64,000 nucleotides of DNA, taken from positions 25,149-89,148 of the forward strand of contig JAJRQZ010000103.1 in assembly GCA_024279935.1 (NCBI GenBank). Direction: 5' to 3'. The notes under the pieces are model-generated. The model was not told the DNA's origin. It ran no database searches and saw nothing but the letters and a program-made list of their open reading frames with translations. Of this stretch, positions 34,893 through 43,229 are shown one piece after another (positions within the stretch are counted from its first letter, which is position 1; each line of letters starts with the position of its first letter). The position numbers were made by a program, and so were the translations under genes. Source of the stretch: Bacteroidota bacterium. Its GTDB lineage: Bacteria; Bacteroidota; Bacteroidia; Bacteroidales; F082.

Positions 34893-37391
34893 TTATTCAG
34901 TTTCCGATTTTCGTTTATCAACTGTATTCCTTACCCTTTTCTGCAAAATGATGTTTTCGACCTCAGTTTCAACAGACTTCAGGTGTAGATCAGTTTGGGG
35001 GAACGGAATATTTATCCCGGCCCGGTTCAGGCCATCGTATATTGCGATAGTTACTTCGCTTTTTGTTGTCAGTCCAACCTCCATGGCAGTCCATATCCGT
35101 ACCCTGAAATTTAGCGAACTGTCGCCGAAACCATCGAACAACACCCATGGCTCAGGGTTTTGCAATACGTTTATGTTGCCGTTGGCAGCGGTTTTAAGAA
35201 TTTCCATAACCTTGTGGGGGTCGCTTCCGTATTCAACCCCTACATGAATGTCGCGACGTTTTCTCCTGTCGGTCAAGGTCCAGTTTATTACATCGTTTGA
35301 AATTAGGTTGCCGTTTGGCACTATAACTTCGGACCCCTCGAAAGTCCTTATGGTGCTCGACCGCACCCCTATGGACTTCACCCTGCCGATAACCGTATTA
35401 ACCTCCACGGTATCACCAACTTGTATAGGCCTTTCAAAGGCAAGGATCAAACCTGCGATAAAATTGAAGACCACATTTTGCAGGCCAAAACCAATACCCA
35501 CGCCCAGCGCACCTGCCATCAAGCTGAATTGAGATATATCCACCCCCAGCGCCATAATGGAAACAACAATTCCCCATGCCACTATGAAGTACCTTACGAC
35601 CATCGAAATGGCCCCCGGGATGCCGCGCGGCAAACTTATGCGGCTAAAAACCTCTTCTTCGAGGATTATTTTAATGAACTTGGAAATAAGGGTAGTGATT
35701 AATATTACGAGCAGGAAACTCAAAACCGCGCCCAGTTCAATCTTGATATCGCCAAACTCCCAGCTCAACATGAAAAAACCGCCAAACCATTTCATTAATA
35801 TGTCATAGCTCGACATCAGGTTTAAAACGAACTGAACCCAAAGCAGAAGGCCGAAGGCCTTGAGAAGTATCAAGATGTATTTCTCTATTGTTTCCCTGTG
35901 CAGGGCTATAACATTCGATTTTAATAAATGTTTTGATTTAAGGAGGATGTTGAAGGTGGCATTCAGGATGAGAAGTGCCGAAAAGATAGCTATCGAGTTG
36001 AATATGGTGTTGATAATTATGTTATTGACAAAAGCCGTAAGCCCTATATAACCAAGAATATTCGCAAATAACGGAATTAGGACAGCAATATAAAACAACT
36101 TGACGGTTCCAATTGCCAGGCCGAGCCATTTTGTGGGCACGCTGGAGTATAAAGGCCCCTCTTTTTTGAGAATGGCCCTTAGGATTATAACGCTTAAAGC
36201 GAGCTCTCCAAAAATTATCAAACGGGTTATCGGGGCGTAGGGCGGCGATAAAAGCTGTAATTGATTGAGTAAATGCAAGCCTATTGCATAATATATCACT
36301 TTTCGGTAATCGTGGTGAATGATTTTGGGAAGCAGGAATAAAGAAAGTACCAAACTAATTAACTGGAAGGTGTCGTCAACAATTGACTGACGTATAGGAT
36401 ATAACCAAATAACGCTGAAACTTGTTAGGTAAACAGCATTCAGGATGTTGTTGTCCAGTACGTTAAGGGGTCTTTGCAGTTTCTGGCCATCCGGCTCCAA
36501 TCCTGAATTGTTTTTTTTGAGGAAGTAAAAAAAGGCAAGAAACACCAAGAGAAGGATAAAATGCAGGTAAACTTGATTTCTGTTCGCATCATAAAAAACG
36601 TAAAATGTTTTTCCGCTTATGCTTAGCGATTGTTTGTAGCTGTCGATATTTGCCGTGAACAGGAAACTTGACTTGAGAATATTCCAAATCGCAACGCCAT
36701 CCTTGTTCAAATAACTTTTAGTCAGTTTTGTTCTCGCATCTTTCAGCTCGTTTATCGTTGAATCGATGAACAGGGAAATTTCCGTGATCTGGCTTTGCTT
36801 TTTGTAAATGGAAATCAGCTCGCTGTCTAACTGGTTTCTCAAATGATTTAGCTGAGCCAGTATTTCCCTGATACTCAGTAATATTTCCTTTGGCGGCTTT
36901 TGTTTCTTCGCATCCTTGAGCGTCAGGCTCCATATAATTGCCCGTTTCTCTATCAGCAATCTGGTCTCATTTAAAAGAGTGGTTCGCTTACTGATTATAC
37001 CCTGCCATTCACCAAGTTTCGACTTATAGTTTTTCCATTGCTGGATAGCGTCCTCCAATACCCTTGTGTTCGGTTTCATGTCGCTGTCGAATATCTTCTT
37101 TTTTTCGGCTGTCAGGTTCTCGGCGGCCAACTGGTAAATGGAATCTGTATGTTGAAGTTCTTCGTCCGGCTCAATATCGCCCAGTGTTTGGTTAAGCAGT
37201 TGAATGGTGCCTTCCAGGCTGGAATTCACTTCAGACAACCTAATGCTTTCCAAAACAGTGGTGTCGCCCTCATTTATGAATGTTTTTGTGCTTATTTCCT
37301 GCTGGGCAAAACCGCCAATCGAAAAAACAAGCAGCAGTTCCAGAACAATAATAATCTTTACCGATCTAATATTTAAATATCCAGGCATCAT
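34893..37391 (-). CDS. Large mechanosensitive channel of the MscS family (MscK/YbdG type)
   Basis: An 832-residue channel protein. A signal peptide-like start (ending GGFAQQ) is followed by a long coiled-coil periplasmic region (about residues 40-250), roughly ten membrane helices, and a C-terminal MscS core. The core has the pore helix and beta domain: LMAGALGVGIGFGLQNVVFN, RPIQVGDTVEV, and IVPNGNLISNDVINWT. It should open under membrane tension to release solutes in hypo-osmotic shock. Two consecutive ATG codons are possible starts. The 5' end overlaps the 3' end of the CAP-SPOR gene by 26 bases. Confidence 0.92.
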   Translation of the reverse strand: MMPGYLNIRSVKIIIVLELLLVFSIGGFAQQEISTKTFINEGDTTVLESIRLSEVNSSLEGTIQLLNQTLGDIEPDEELQHTDSIYQLAAENLTAEKKKIFDSDMKPNTRVLEDAIQQWKNYKSKLGEWQGIISKRTTLLNETRLLIEKRAIIWSLTLKDAKKQKPPKEILLSIREILAQLNHLRNQLDSELISIYKKQSQITEISLFIDSTINELKDARTKLTKSYLNKDGVAIWNILKSSFLFTANIDSYKQSLSISGKTFYVFYDANRNQVYLHFILLLVFLAFFYFLKKNNSGLEPDGQKLQRPLNVLDNNILNAVYLTSFSVIWLYPIRQSIVDDTFQLISLVLSLFLLPKIIHHDYRKVIYYAIGLHLLNQLQLLSPPYAPITRLIIFGELALSVIILRAILKKEGPLYSSVPTKWLGLAIGTVKLFYIAVLIPLFANILGYIGLTAFVNNIIINTIFNSIAIFSALLILNATFNILLKSKHLLKSNVIALHRETIEKYILILLKAFGLLLWVQFVLNLMSSYDILMKWFGGFFMLSWEFGDIKIELGAVLSFLLVILITTLISKFIKIILEEEVFSRISLPRGIPGAISMVVRYFIVAWGIVVSIMALGVDISQFSLMAGALGVGIGFGLQNVVFNFIAGLILAFERPIQVGDTVEVNTVIGRVKSIGVRSSTIRTFEGSEVIVPNGNLISNDVINWTLTDRRKRRDIHVGVEYGSDPHKVMEILKTAANGNINVLQNPEPWVLFDGFGDSSLNFRVRIWTAMEVGLTTKSEVTIAIYDGLNRAGINIPFPQTDLHLKSVETEVENIILQKRVRNTVDKRKSETE

Positions 37392-38211
37392 TATAAGTAT
37401 ATGGTAAATTTTGTTTAATGTACATCGCCTCTTTCAAGTTGTCCAGCTTTTTTATGTATAACCTGAGGTTGTTCCCCGTTTTCAATATGCCGGCTTCGTC
37501 AAAGCCATTGTGCTTTAAGCGCTTCAAGCCTTCCTTAGCATCTTTGTCCGATTGAAAACTTGAGACTATAATATAAAAACTTGAAGTTTTTTCATTCTTT
37601 TCGATAGGCGTAAGCTGTTCGTTCCTAGAACAAATACTTGCTTCTCCGGCTTTGTCTGCCTTTTGGGCGAACCAAATTGAAATATAGTTTCGGCTCATTG
37701 ACGCGCCCATGCTTATCCATTTCTTTTGTTTGTATCTGCCTTTGGCAAGTAGCATGTCGCGCGCGGGTTTCGACGAGATAATAAACTGAATTACAGTATC
37801 AACATTAAAAGAGTCCTCGAAATAAAGGGCTAGCTCGTATCCTCTGTAAGTAAATGACGTGAGCTCCTTTGGCTTATCCCATATACAGTGGGGCTCAGGC
37901 AGGTATTTGTGGTAGCAGCACGATGTCCATCTGCCATTGTCGGACCAACTTGATAAATTGCAAATGCTCGTGTCCGGATGGTTTTCCTGTAAGTCGTTGG
38001 CGTGCAGACTTGCCACATAATTAAGCGATATGGAGTTGCTGATTGTCTTTTCCCCGTTCTCGGCCCTGAACAAATTAATCCTTCCCATCAATTGTTCCTC
38101 CTCGCTGCTGATGCAAAAATCGTCGGGGATACTGCTTTTTTGTTGCCCAAGAGCGTTAATTTGAAGTAGCAATACAAAAATTAGAAATATGTATGGTTTA
38201 TTATTTTTCAA
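37366..38211 (-). CDS. Secreted CAP/SCP-like protein with C-terminal SPOR domain
   Basis: A 281-residue exported protein. The signal peptide begins at a TTG (38211) and ends about ALGQQ. Residues 35-180 look like a CAP/SCP domain (EQLMGRINLFRAENG, SLNYVASLHANDLQE, a Cys-rich segment, ISMGASMSRNYISIWFA). The C-terminal 70 residues form a SPOR-type repeat (SSFYIIVSSFQSDKDAKEGL). SPOR domains bind denuded peptidoglycan, so the protein may localise to division sites or the cell wall. It lies 16 bases after the class IV aminotransferase gene. Confidence 0.75.
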   Translation of the reverse strand: MKNNKPYIFLIFVLLLQINALGQQKSSIPDDFCISSEEEQLMGRINLFRAENGEKTISNSISLNYVASLHANDLQENHPDTSICNLSSWSDNGRWTSCCYHKYLPEPHCIWDKPKELTSFTYRGYELALYFEDSFNVDTVIQFIISSKPARDMLLAKGRYKQKKWISMGASMSRNYISIWFAQKADKAGEASICSRNEQLTPIEKNEKTSSFYIIVSSFQSDKDAKEGLKRLKHNGFDEAGILKTGNNLRLYIKKLDNLKEAMYIKQNLPYTYNDAWIFKY

Positions 38212-38227
38212 TGTTTTTTTTGTAAAA

Positions 38228-39061
38228 TTACGAATTCCATTTAAAAGCTCTTAAATCGTCATCCATTACAGATTGGAACTTTTCAAGAATCCTCAAAAAT
38301 AATTTATTATTCGGAACGAAATCAAAAGAGCCGATTCTGTTTATCGGCAGTATTTTTATCGATGTCCCGCTTAAAAAGGCGGCATCGAATTGATTTATTT
38401 CTTTTAAGTGTATTTCCTTTTTGATCAGCTTTATTCCTTCGCTTTCGCAGATGCCCATAACTTTTTGTCTGCTCACACCTTTCAAAACGTCTGTGTCGCG
38501 ACTTGTATAAACGTTTCTGCCTTTTATGAAAAACAAATTGCTACGGCTTCCCTCATAAAGCTTTTCGTTTTCGTCCATTATGATCAGCTCAAAGGCACCT
38601 GAATTATTAAGCTGTACCTGAACCTGTTTGCGAAGGACGTTATTAGAGGTTTTGGAATTCGGGTTTTCTCTTTTGCCTAGAATCAACTCACAAGCTATCC
38701 CGTTTTTCCTTTCTTCTTCAGTAGGATAAAAATAAGGCGACGCCCACATATAAAACTCTTGTTTGATGTTCAAATCCCACATCAGCGCCCATTTTACATT
38801 AGCGTTCACCAGTCTGTTTAAACGGATCAATGACTCAAGGCTGCTGATAATCTGATGTTTTGTGATTGTATAGGTTAAGTTGCAGAGGTTAAGTGAGTTA
38901 TAAAACCTATTGATATGGTCGTCGAGAAATAAAGGGATACCATCGATAAGCCTGATCACCTCATAAATGCTCTTTCTGCCTGGTAATTCCACAATTGGGA
39001 AATCGCAACAGCTTTTAATCTCCCCATCCCTGACAAAATAAGATAACAAACAGGATTCCAT
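38228..39061 (-). CDS. Class IV PLP-dependent aminotransferase (BCAT / aminodeoxychorismate lyase type)
   Basis: A 277-residue enzyme of fold-type IV. Recognisable blocks are LDDHINRFYNSL, the EGSRSNLFFIKG segment that binds the PLP phosphate, and DVLKGVSRQKVMGICESEGI. Length fits both PabC-type lyases and branched-chain or D-amino-acid aminotransferases, so the substrate is open. Its ATG overlaps the DUF2007 stop by one base (TAATG), showing translational coupling with that small gene. Confidence 0.88.
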   Translation of the reverse strand: MESCLLSYFVRDGEIKSCCDFPIVELPGRKSIYEVIRLIDGIPLFLDDHINRFYNSLNLCNLTYTITKHQIISSLESLIRLNRLVNANVKWALMWDLNIKQEFYMWASPYFYPTEEERKNGIACELILGKRENPNSKTSNNVLRKQVQVQLNNSGAFELIIMDENEKLYEGSRSNLFFIKGRNVYTSRDTDVLKGVSRQKVMGICESEGIKLIKKEIHLKEINQFDAAFLSGTSIKILPINRIGSFDFVPNNKLFLRILEKFQSVMDDDLRAFKWNS

Positions 39062-39306
39062 TACCTGCTTTTTTCACCCCTTTGGCTGAAATATTCTTTT
39101 AGCAACGTTCTGGCCGCATCAAAAAAATCATCCTCCACGAAGACCTGCATGCTATCTCCCGGCAGTCCATCGGCCCAGCCGGCCTGTATGCTCGACTGAA
39201 AAGCATCTTTGGCAATGCATCCTATCTTGTTTTCCTTCAAGAGTTCTTTAATAAACAGGCCTTCGACCTTCGAGCCCGTAAACACTAGTTTAATTCCATC
39301 AGCCAT
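39061..39306 (-). CDS. DUF2007 family small protein
   Basis: An 81-residue soluble protein matching the DUF2007 (putative signal transducing) pattern: LVFTGSKVEGLFIKELLKEN, the central GWADGLPGDSMQVFVEDD and FDAARTLLKEY. The fold resembles GlnB-like ferredoxin-like domains. It is the first gene of the minus-strand group that includes the class IV aminotransferase. Function is unknown. Confidence 0.85.
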   Translation of the reverse strand: MADGIKLVFTGSKVEGLFIKELLKENKIGCIAKDAFQSSIQAGWADGLPGDSMQVFVEDDFFDAARTLLKEYFSQRGEKSR

Positions 39307-39358
39307 AATAATCGTGTATTAAAATTTGTATAAAGATAACGAAATTGCCGTAACAAAA

Positions 39359-40270
39359 TTATAGTTTTTTGGCGTTTAACCTGATTAGCGCAAAAACCAT
39401 AACGGCGGCACTAATTAATTGTGTGTACGATAGAAGGCTGTCGTTTATTATGTAGTCGAAAATAATCGCCGAGATGGGGAACAACAGCTCGCTCATGGTG
39501 GCAACTATGGCCTTGACCCTCCTAAGTCCGTAATAATAAATGAATATGGCCCCTGAACCGGTGCTTATGCCGATAATGGCAAAAAACGCCCAGTTTGTGG
39601 GTGATGTTTTATAGAACTCTGAATAGTAGCCTCCAATTACTATGAATATCAACATGAAAATGGTCGTGAACATATATCTGAAGAAGGTGGCCGTTACAAA
39701 ATTGTGGTTTAGCAGGATTTTTTTCGAAAAGACCGTGGAGCTACCGAATGAAAATGCGGCAAGCAAGGCGTAAAGTGCTGCTTCAATGGTTCTTGAGTCA
39801 GAGTTAAGGTTGGGTAAGCTGAGGCCGAAAGTCAGGAAATAACTTGCGACTATCGCAATTCCTGCCCATAGGCCAAAGCCTTTCCTGATTTTTTCCTTTA
39901 ATAGTATCCGTGCAAGGATTATGGCAAAGATAGGCTGAAGCTTTTGCAGCAGAACAACTACCGACAATTGCTGGAAATCAACAAGGAACAAGGCTTTCAC
40001 AATAGCCATTGTGCCTATTCCACCACCGAAAAGCGCAACCATGGCAAAAGTTAAATAATCCTGTCGCACAAAGGTTTTCATCTGCTTGTATTGCTTGAAC
40101 AAGAATAAGTTCATCACCAGGAAGGGGAGGAGATGAAGCATAAAAACGACATACGAGACGTTCAGGTCGAACAGGCGCGGTGTCAACACTACCCCGTCGA
40201 AGCCCCATAAAATTGCCGATATGCTTATGGCAACAGTGCCTTTTATAATTTGACTTTGCTTAATACCCAT
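39359..40270 (-). CDS. EamA/DMT superfamily permease
   Basis: A 303-residue inner-membrane protein with about ten helices in two EamA repeats (AILWGFDGVVLTPRLFDL, LQKLQPIFAIILARILLKEK and the second repeat ALLAAFSFGSSTVFSKKILL). It is likely a metabolite/drug transporter of the RhaT/YdcZ type with unknown substrate. It is transcribed away from the SDR gene, and a -7 box lies just upstream. Confidence 0.9.
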   Translation of the reverse strand: MGIKQSQIIKGTVAISISAILWGFDGVVLTPRLFDLNVSYVVFMLHLLPFLVMNLFLFKQYKQMKTFVRQDYLTFAMVALFGGGIGTMAIVKALFLVDFQQLSVVVLLQKLQPIFAIILARILLKEKIRKGFGLWAGIAIVASYFLTFGLSLPNLNSDSRTIEAALYALLAAFSFGSSTVFSKKILLNHNFVTATFFRYMFTTIFMLIFIVIGGYYSEFYKTSPTNWAFFAIIGISTGSGAIFIYYYGLRRVKAIVATMSELLFPISAIIFDYIINDSLLSYTQLISAAVMVFALIRLNAKKL

Positions 40271-40286
40271 CTTTGAAAATTGGCTG

Positions 40287-40294
40287 CAAAAGTA
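40287..40294 (-). promoter_or_regulatory. -7 box for the EamA permease gene
   Basis: The minus strand reads TACTTTTG, 16 bases upstream of the ATG at 40270. It matches TAnnTTTG. Confidence 0.55.
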
Positions 40295-40407
40295 GGGATT
40301 TTTATGGCATAGGCCGTATATTTAATTTGCTGTAACAGGGCAATCTTACACTTTGTTGCCTAATAGTTTTGAACAATTCCTGTGATTAGTTATTATTATT
40401 GAAGTCG

Positions 40408-40425
40408 TTCCTGTTTCAACAGGAA
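40408..40425. promoter_or_regulatory. 18-base palindrome upstream of the SDR gene
   Basis: TTCCTGTT-TC-AACAGGAA is an inverted repeat with a 2-base centre. It lies 8 bases upstream of the -7 box (40433-40440) and covers the -33 region. Two further half-sites (AACAGG near 40334, TTCCTGT near 40377) lie upstream. This fits an operator for a dimeric regulator, but the regulator is unknown. Confidence 0.5.
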
Positions 40426-40432
40426 TTAAACT

Positions 40433-40440
40433 TATTTTTG
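40433..40440 (+). promoter_or_regulatory. -7 box for the SDR gene
   Basis: TATTTTTG matches TAnnTTTG, 19 bases before the ATG at 40460. It is placed directly after the palindrome at 40408-40425. Confidence 0.5.
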
Positions 40441-40459
40441 GGTTTTTAAAATATTTGTC

Positions 40460-41236
40460 ATGAATTTAAAAATAGAAGATAAGCTTTTTATAGTCGGCGG
40501 GGCAGGAGCCGGTTTCGGAAGGGCGGTTGCCATGGCTTTGGCACAAGAAGGGGCTAAGGTTATAGCCGTTAGCAGGACAGGGGAGAAGCTTCAGTCCTTA
40601 CGATCGGAAAAGCCTTACGGCATACTGACTATAACAGGCGATATTACAAAAGTCGAAGTTCAGGACCGTATCTTGGAACTGATAGGCAACGATGTTTTAT
40701 CGGGAGTCCTGGTAAATGCCGCAGGCCCGCCGGCAGGTGGTTTTTTCGACCTGGACATGGACGACTGGGAAAATGCCTGGAACATTGTTGTAAGGTGGAA
40801 AATCTCTTTTGTGAAAAAGCTCCTCCCATTGTTTTTGCAGAACAATTACGGAAGAATTGTCTTTATCGAGAGCGTTTCGGTAAAGCAGCCGATACCTAAC
40901 TTAGTTCTGAGCAACGCACTTCGCCCGGCAATAGTGGGAATGGCGAAAACCCTCGCGCGCGAAGTGGCAGGCAAAGGAATAAACATAAATGTGCTAGCTC
41001 CCGGCTATCATGAAACATCTGCCATGAAAAGGCTTTATGACAATACAGCAAAAAACATGAATATCAGTGGGGAAGAGGCTAAACTCATTTTTGAGAAGAA
41101 CTTGCCCGTCAAACCGATGGGAAGGCCTGAGGAAATGGCAAGCCTTGCTCTTTGGCTGCTGTCGCCGCTTTCGCGTTATGTTACCGGACAAACGTTTTCG
41201 CACGACGGCGGGCTAGTTGAAGGGCTATTTGGATAA
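40460..41236 (+). CDS. Short-chain dehydrogenase/reductase family protein with altered catalytic motif
   Basis: A 258-residue SDR with a Rossmann fold. The cofactor-binding segment is VGGAGAGFGRAVAMALAQEG, and a later VNAAGPPAGG resembles the NNAG motif. The Ser in FIESVSV may be the catalytic Ser, but the YxxxK motif is replaced: the aligned segment reads LVLSNALRPAIVG, giving Leu and Arg in place of Tyr and Lys. A subset of SDRs shows such a SNxxR form, so the reaction may differ from the classical one. An operator-like palindrome upstream suggests regulated expression. Confidence 0.85.
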   Translation: MNLKIEDKLFIVGGAGAGFGRAVAMALAQEGAKVIAVSRTGEKLQSLRSEKPYGILTITGDITKVEVQDRILELIGNDVLSGVLVNAAGPPAGGFFDLDMDDWENAWNIVVRWKISFVKKLLPLFLQNNYGRIVFIESVSVKQPIPNLVLSNALRPAIVGMAKTLAREVAGKGININVLAPGYHETSAMKRLYDNTAKNMNISGEEAKLIFEKNLPVKPMGRPEEMASLALWLLSPLSRYVTGQTFSHDGGLVEGLFG

Positions 41237-41466
41237 TAAGGTTTTGATAAAGGATGGAATGAGAAGTTGAGATGGGGAGAAGGAGTATTGGATTGATGGG
41301 ATGAAGTAATAACAAGTATCCTATCGTGATCAATAATGAGTTGAAACAGTAATCGACAAACATTAAACAAATAGTATCCATTGCCGTTCGGCGGCAGCCA
41401 ACGGCAATATTATAATCTGAAGGCAGGGTTTCACAGCATTTTTCAAGAAAAATAATGGGATTCCCA
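41237..41466. other. Non-coding gap before tRNA-Lys
   Basis: I see no gene or clear structure in this stretch. Short open frames on both strands have no recognisable features. Confidence 0.6.
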
Positions 41467-41467
41467 T

Positions 41468-41500
41468 AAAAAAAACCCCTCAACATATAATGCTAAGGGG
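41468..41500 (-). terminator. Terminator downstream of tRNA-Lys
   Basis: Read on the minus strand: CCCCT / AGGGG plus the inner pairs AGCAT / ATGTT, then a run of eight T residues. It lies 15 bases after the tRNA 3' end. Confidence 0.8.
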
Positions 41501-41515
41501 CAATCTATACTTCTG

Positions 41516-41588
41516 TGATCCCTCTGGGGCTCGAACCCAGGGCCCACGGCTTAAAAGGCCGTTGCTCTACCAACTGAGCTAAGGAATC
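41516..41588 (-). tRNA. tRNA-Lys (anticodon TTT)
   Basis: A 73-base cloverleaf on the minus strand: acceptor GATTCCT/AGGGATC (one G-U), D-arm GCTC/GAGC, anticodon stem ACGGC/GCCGT with loop CTTTTAA, T-arm CTGGG/CCCAG with loop TTCGAGC. The discriminator is A and CCA is not encoded. It has an exact Bacteroidota promoter upstream and a terminator downstream, so it is a monocistronic tRNA. Confidence 0.97.
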
Positions 41589-41607
41589 ATGCCTTAAAAA
41601 GGAGGTG

Positions 41608-41637
41608 CAAAAATAGTTTATTTTTAATTCCTGTCAA
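41608..41637 (-). promoter_or_regulatory. Promoter of tRNA-Lys
   Basis: On the minus strand TTG (41635-41637), a 19-base spacer and TATTTTTG (41608-41615) match the Bacteroidota consensus exactly. The transcription start would be about 12 bases before the mature tRNA. Confidence 0.82.
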
Positions 41638-41722
41638 CAGTTTTCATAAAAAAAACCAAATTTTTTGAGCTTTTTCCACCAATGAATTGCAGGGTGTTTG
41701 TAAGTGTGTCGTTCTCAGTTAT

Positions 41723-42337
41723 TTATTCATCGATTATGCCAAGGCCTTGCCTTATAATCACTGGGCTTTCGCCTGTGCAGTCAATCACCGTGGATGGGAT
41801 ATTCCCCCCATAACCCCCGTCAATAATCATGTCAACACGGTCGCCAAAGCTTAAGTCGATCAACATAGGGTCGCTGGTATATTCGACAACTGTATCCGCA
41901 TCGTAAATCGAGGAAGTTAATATAGGGTGACCAAGCTCTTCGATTATGTGCATCAGTATCTGGTTATTAGGGATCCTGATACCTATAGTTTTCTTTTTCG
42001 ACTGGAATATCTTCGGTATTTTATTGTTTGCGTTCAGGATAAAGGTAAAAGGTCCTGGCAAATTCCGGTTCATCAACCTATAAACATCGTTGGGGATTGG
42101 TTTGGTAAAATCGGAAAGCATGCTGAGGTTGTTGAAAATAAACGAGAATTTAGCATCCTTTTTCTTTATTCCTTTTAAGCTTACGATTTTATCGAATGCT
42201 TTTGACGAATATATACTTGCCCCCACACTATAAACAGTATCGGTAGGGATGATCACAGTTCCTCCCCCGCACAGGCAATCTGCTACTTGCCTTATGTTTC
42301 GCGGTGCCGGATTTTCCTCGTAAACTTTTATCAACAT
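41723..42337 (-). CDS. L-threonylcarbamoyladenylate synthase family protein (Sua5/YciO/YrdC)
   Basis: A 204-residue YrdC-domain protein that makes threonylcarbamoyl-AMP, the precursor of the t6A modification of ANN-decoding tRNAs. Blocks visible are GGGTVIIPTDTVYSVGA, the KxR-type LKGIKKKDAKFSFIF, PGPFTFILNAN, TIGIRIPNN and DMIIDGGYGG. Length corresponds to the short YrdC/YciO form without the Sua5 C-terminal domain. Its neighbour, tRNA-Lys(TTT), is itself a t6A-bearing tRNA in bacteria. Confidence 0.9.
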   Translation of the reverse strand: MLIKVYEENPAPRNIRQVADCLCGGGTVIIPTDTVYSVGASIYSSKAFDKIVSLKGIKKKDAKFSFIFNNLSMLSDFTKPIPNDVYRLMNRNLPGPFTFILNANNKIPKIFQSKKKTIGIRIPNNQILMHIIEELGHPILTSSIYDADTVVEYTSDPMLIDLSFGDRVDMIIDGGYGGNIPSTVIDCTGESPVIIRQGLGIIDE

Positions 42338-42507
42338 CCCGTTATTTTTGCAGCAAAGTTAAAATGATTTAGCAATTATAATTGTATAAGCTGGAATATC
42401 CTTTCTGTTTCTTTTTTAATTTTCAGGCCCGATGAAAGGGTTGTAGGGTTAACTAACAAATATTCAGTTGTTTATGGCGATGCAGATTTGAATGCGAGGC
42501 ATAAAAA

Positions 42508-42609
42508 AAGGGTAAGCTACTCATATCGCACCGCTACAACCACCTACCCTTGCTTCCTTCCGGACCTGGGGGAATTCAGCAGGAGCTGGTCGTATGAGAC
42601 TTACCCGGC
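42508..42609 (-). ncRNA. ffs: Signal recognition particle RNA, small bacterial type (4.5S)
   Basis: The minus strand carries the apical SRP signature GGTCCGGAAGGAAGCAAGGG with its GGAA tetraloop and the asymmetric loop that binds Ffh. Long pairing at the base (GGGTAAG at the 5' side with CTTACCC at the 3' side) closes the hairpin. A T-run (complement of 42503-42509) ends the transcript. Exact ends are uncertain by a few bases. Confidence 0.95.
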
Positions 42610-42611
42610 GG

Positions 42612-42641
42612 CAAAAGTAAATATTGTTTCCTTTTCTGCAA
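42612..42641 (-). promoter_or_regulatory. Promoter of SRP RNA
   Basis: On the minus strand TTG (42639-42641), a spacer of exactly 19 bases and TACTTTTG (42612-42619). This is a full match to the Bacteroidota consensus, ending a few bases before the RNA start. Confidence 0.85.
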
Positions 42642-42689
42642 CATTTGTTTTAAGTTTTTTTTAATTTAGCCATAAATAAAAAATCAGCT

Positions 42690-43217
42690 ATGGACAGTAA
42701 CAGTAAATCGGCTTTTATGCCTTCGTTGACCTCGGGTTTGGTGCTCGGTGTAATTTTAGTTATCTATTCTCTGATACTCTATGTCGTAGGGCTTAACGAG
42801 AACCAATGGCTTGCGGCCATATCCTATGTAATAACAGCCATCGTGCTCTTTTTTGTGATAGTAAATTTCAGGGATAAACAACAAGACGGCTTTATCACCT
42901 ATGGCAAAGGTGTTAGCGTGGGAACGCTCACAGGCCTTTTCGCATCTGTTATTCTTGCCATCTTTACTTATATCTATGTGAATTATATCGATCCTTCAGT
43001 AATCGAGAAGGCATTGGTGCAGGCGGAGGAGAGTATTTTGGCGCGTCAGCCCAACATAAGCGATGAAGAACTGGACAATGCCATGAAGATGGTTGAAATC
43101 TTCACTTCCCCGGTTTTGATGGCTGTAATGTCAATTTTTTGGTACACCTTGGTTTCTTTAGTTTTCTCTCTTTTAATTTCTATCTTTGCCAAGCGGGAAG
43201 ATACTAATATTGCATAG
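42690..43217 (+). CDS. DUF4199 family membrane protein
   Basis: A 175-residue membrane protein with four helices, typical of DUF4199 (KSAFMPSLTSGLVLGVILV, then DGFITYGKGVSVGTLTGLFA and VMSIFWYTLVSLVFSLLIS). The family is common in Bacteroidota and often sits next to a GT2 gene, as here (12-base gap). Function is unknown; a partnership with the glycosyltransferase is suggested by the linkage. Confidence 0.88.
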   Translation: MDSNSKSAFMPSLTSGLVLGVILVIYSLILYVVGLNENQWLAAISYVITAIVLFFVIVNFRDKQQDGFITYGKGVSVGTLTGLFASVILAIFTYIYVNYIDPSVIEKALVQAEESILARQPNISDEELDNAMKMVEIFTSPVLMAVMSIFWYTLVSLVFSLLISIFAKREDTNIA

Positions 43218-43229
43218 AAAAAGAATAAA

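Noticed and set aside
41181..41486. Minus-strand 101-codon frame between the SDR gene and tRNA-Lys
   Set aside because: It overlaps the SDR 3' end and the tRNA terminator, with no recognisable features.
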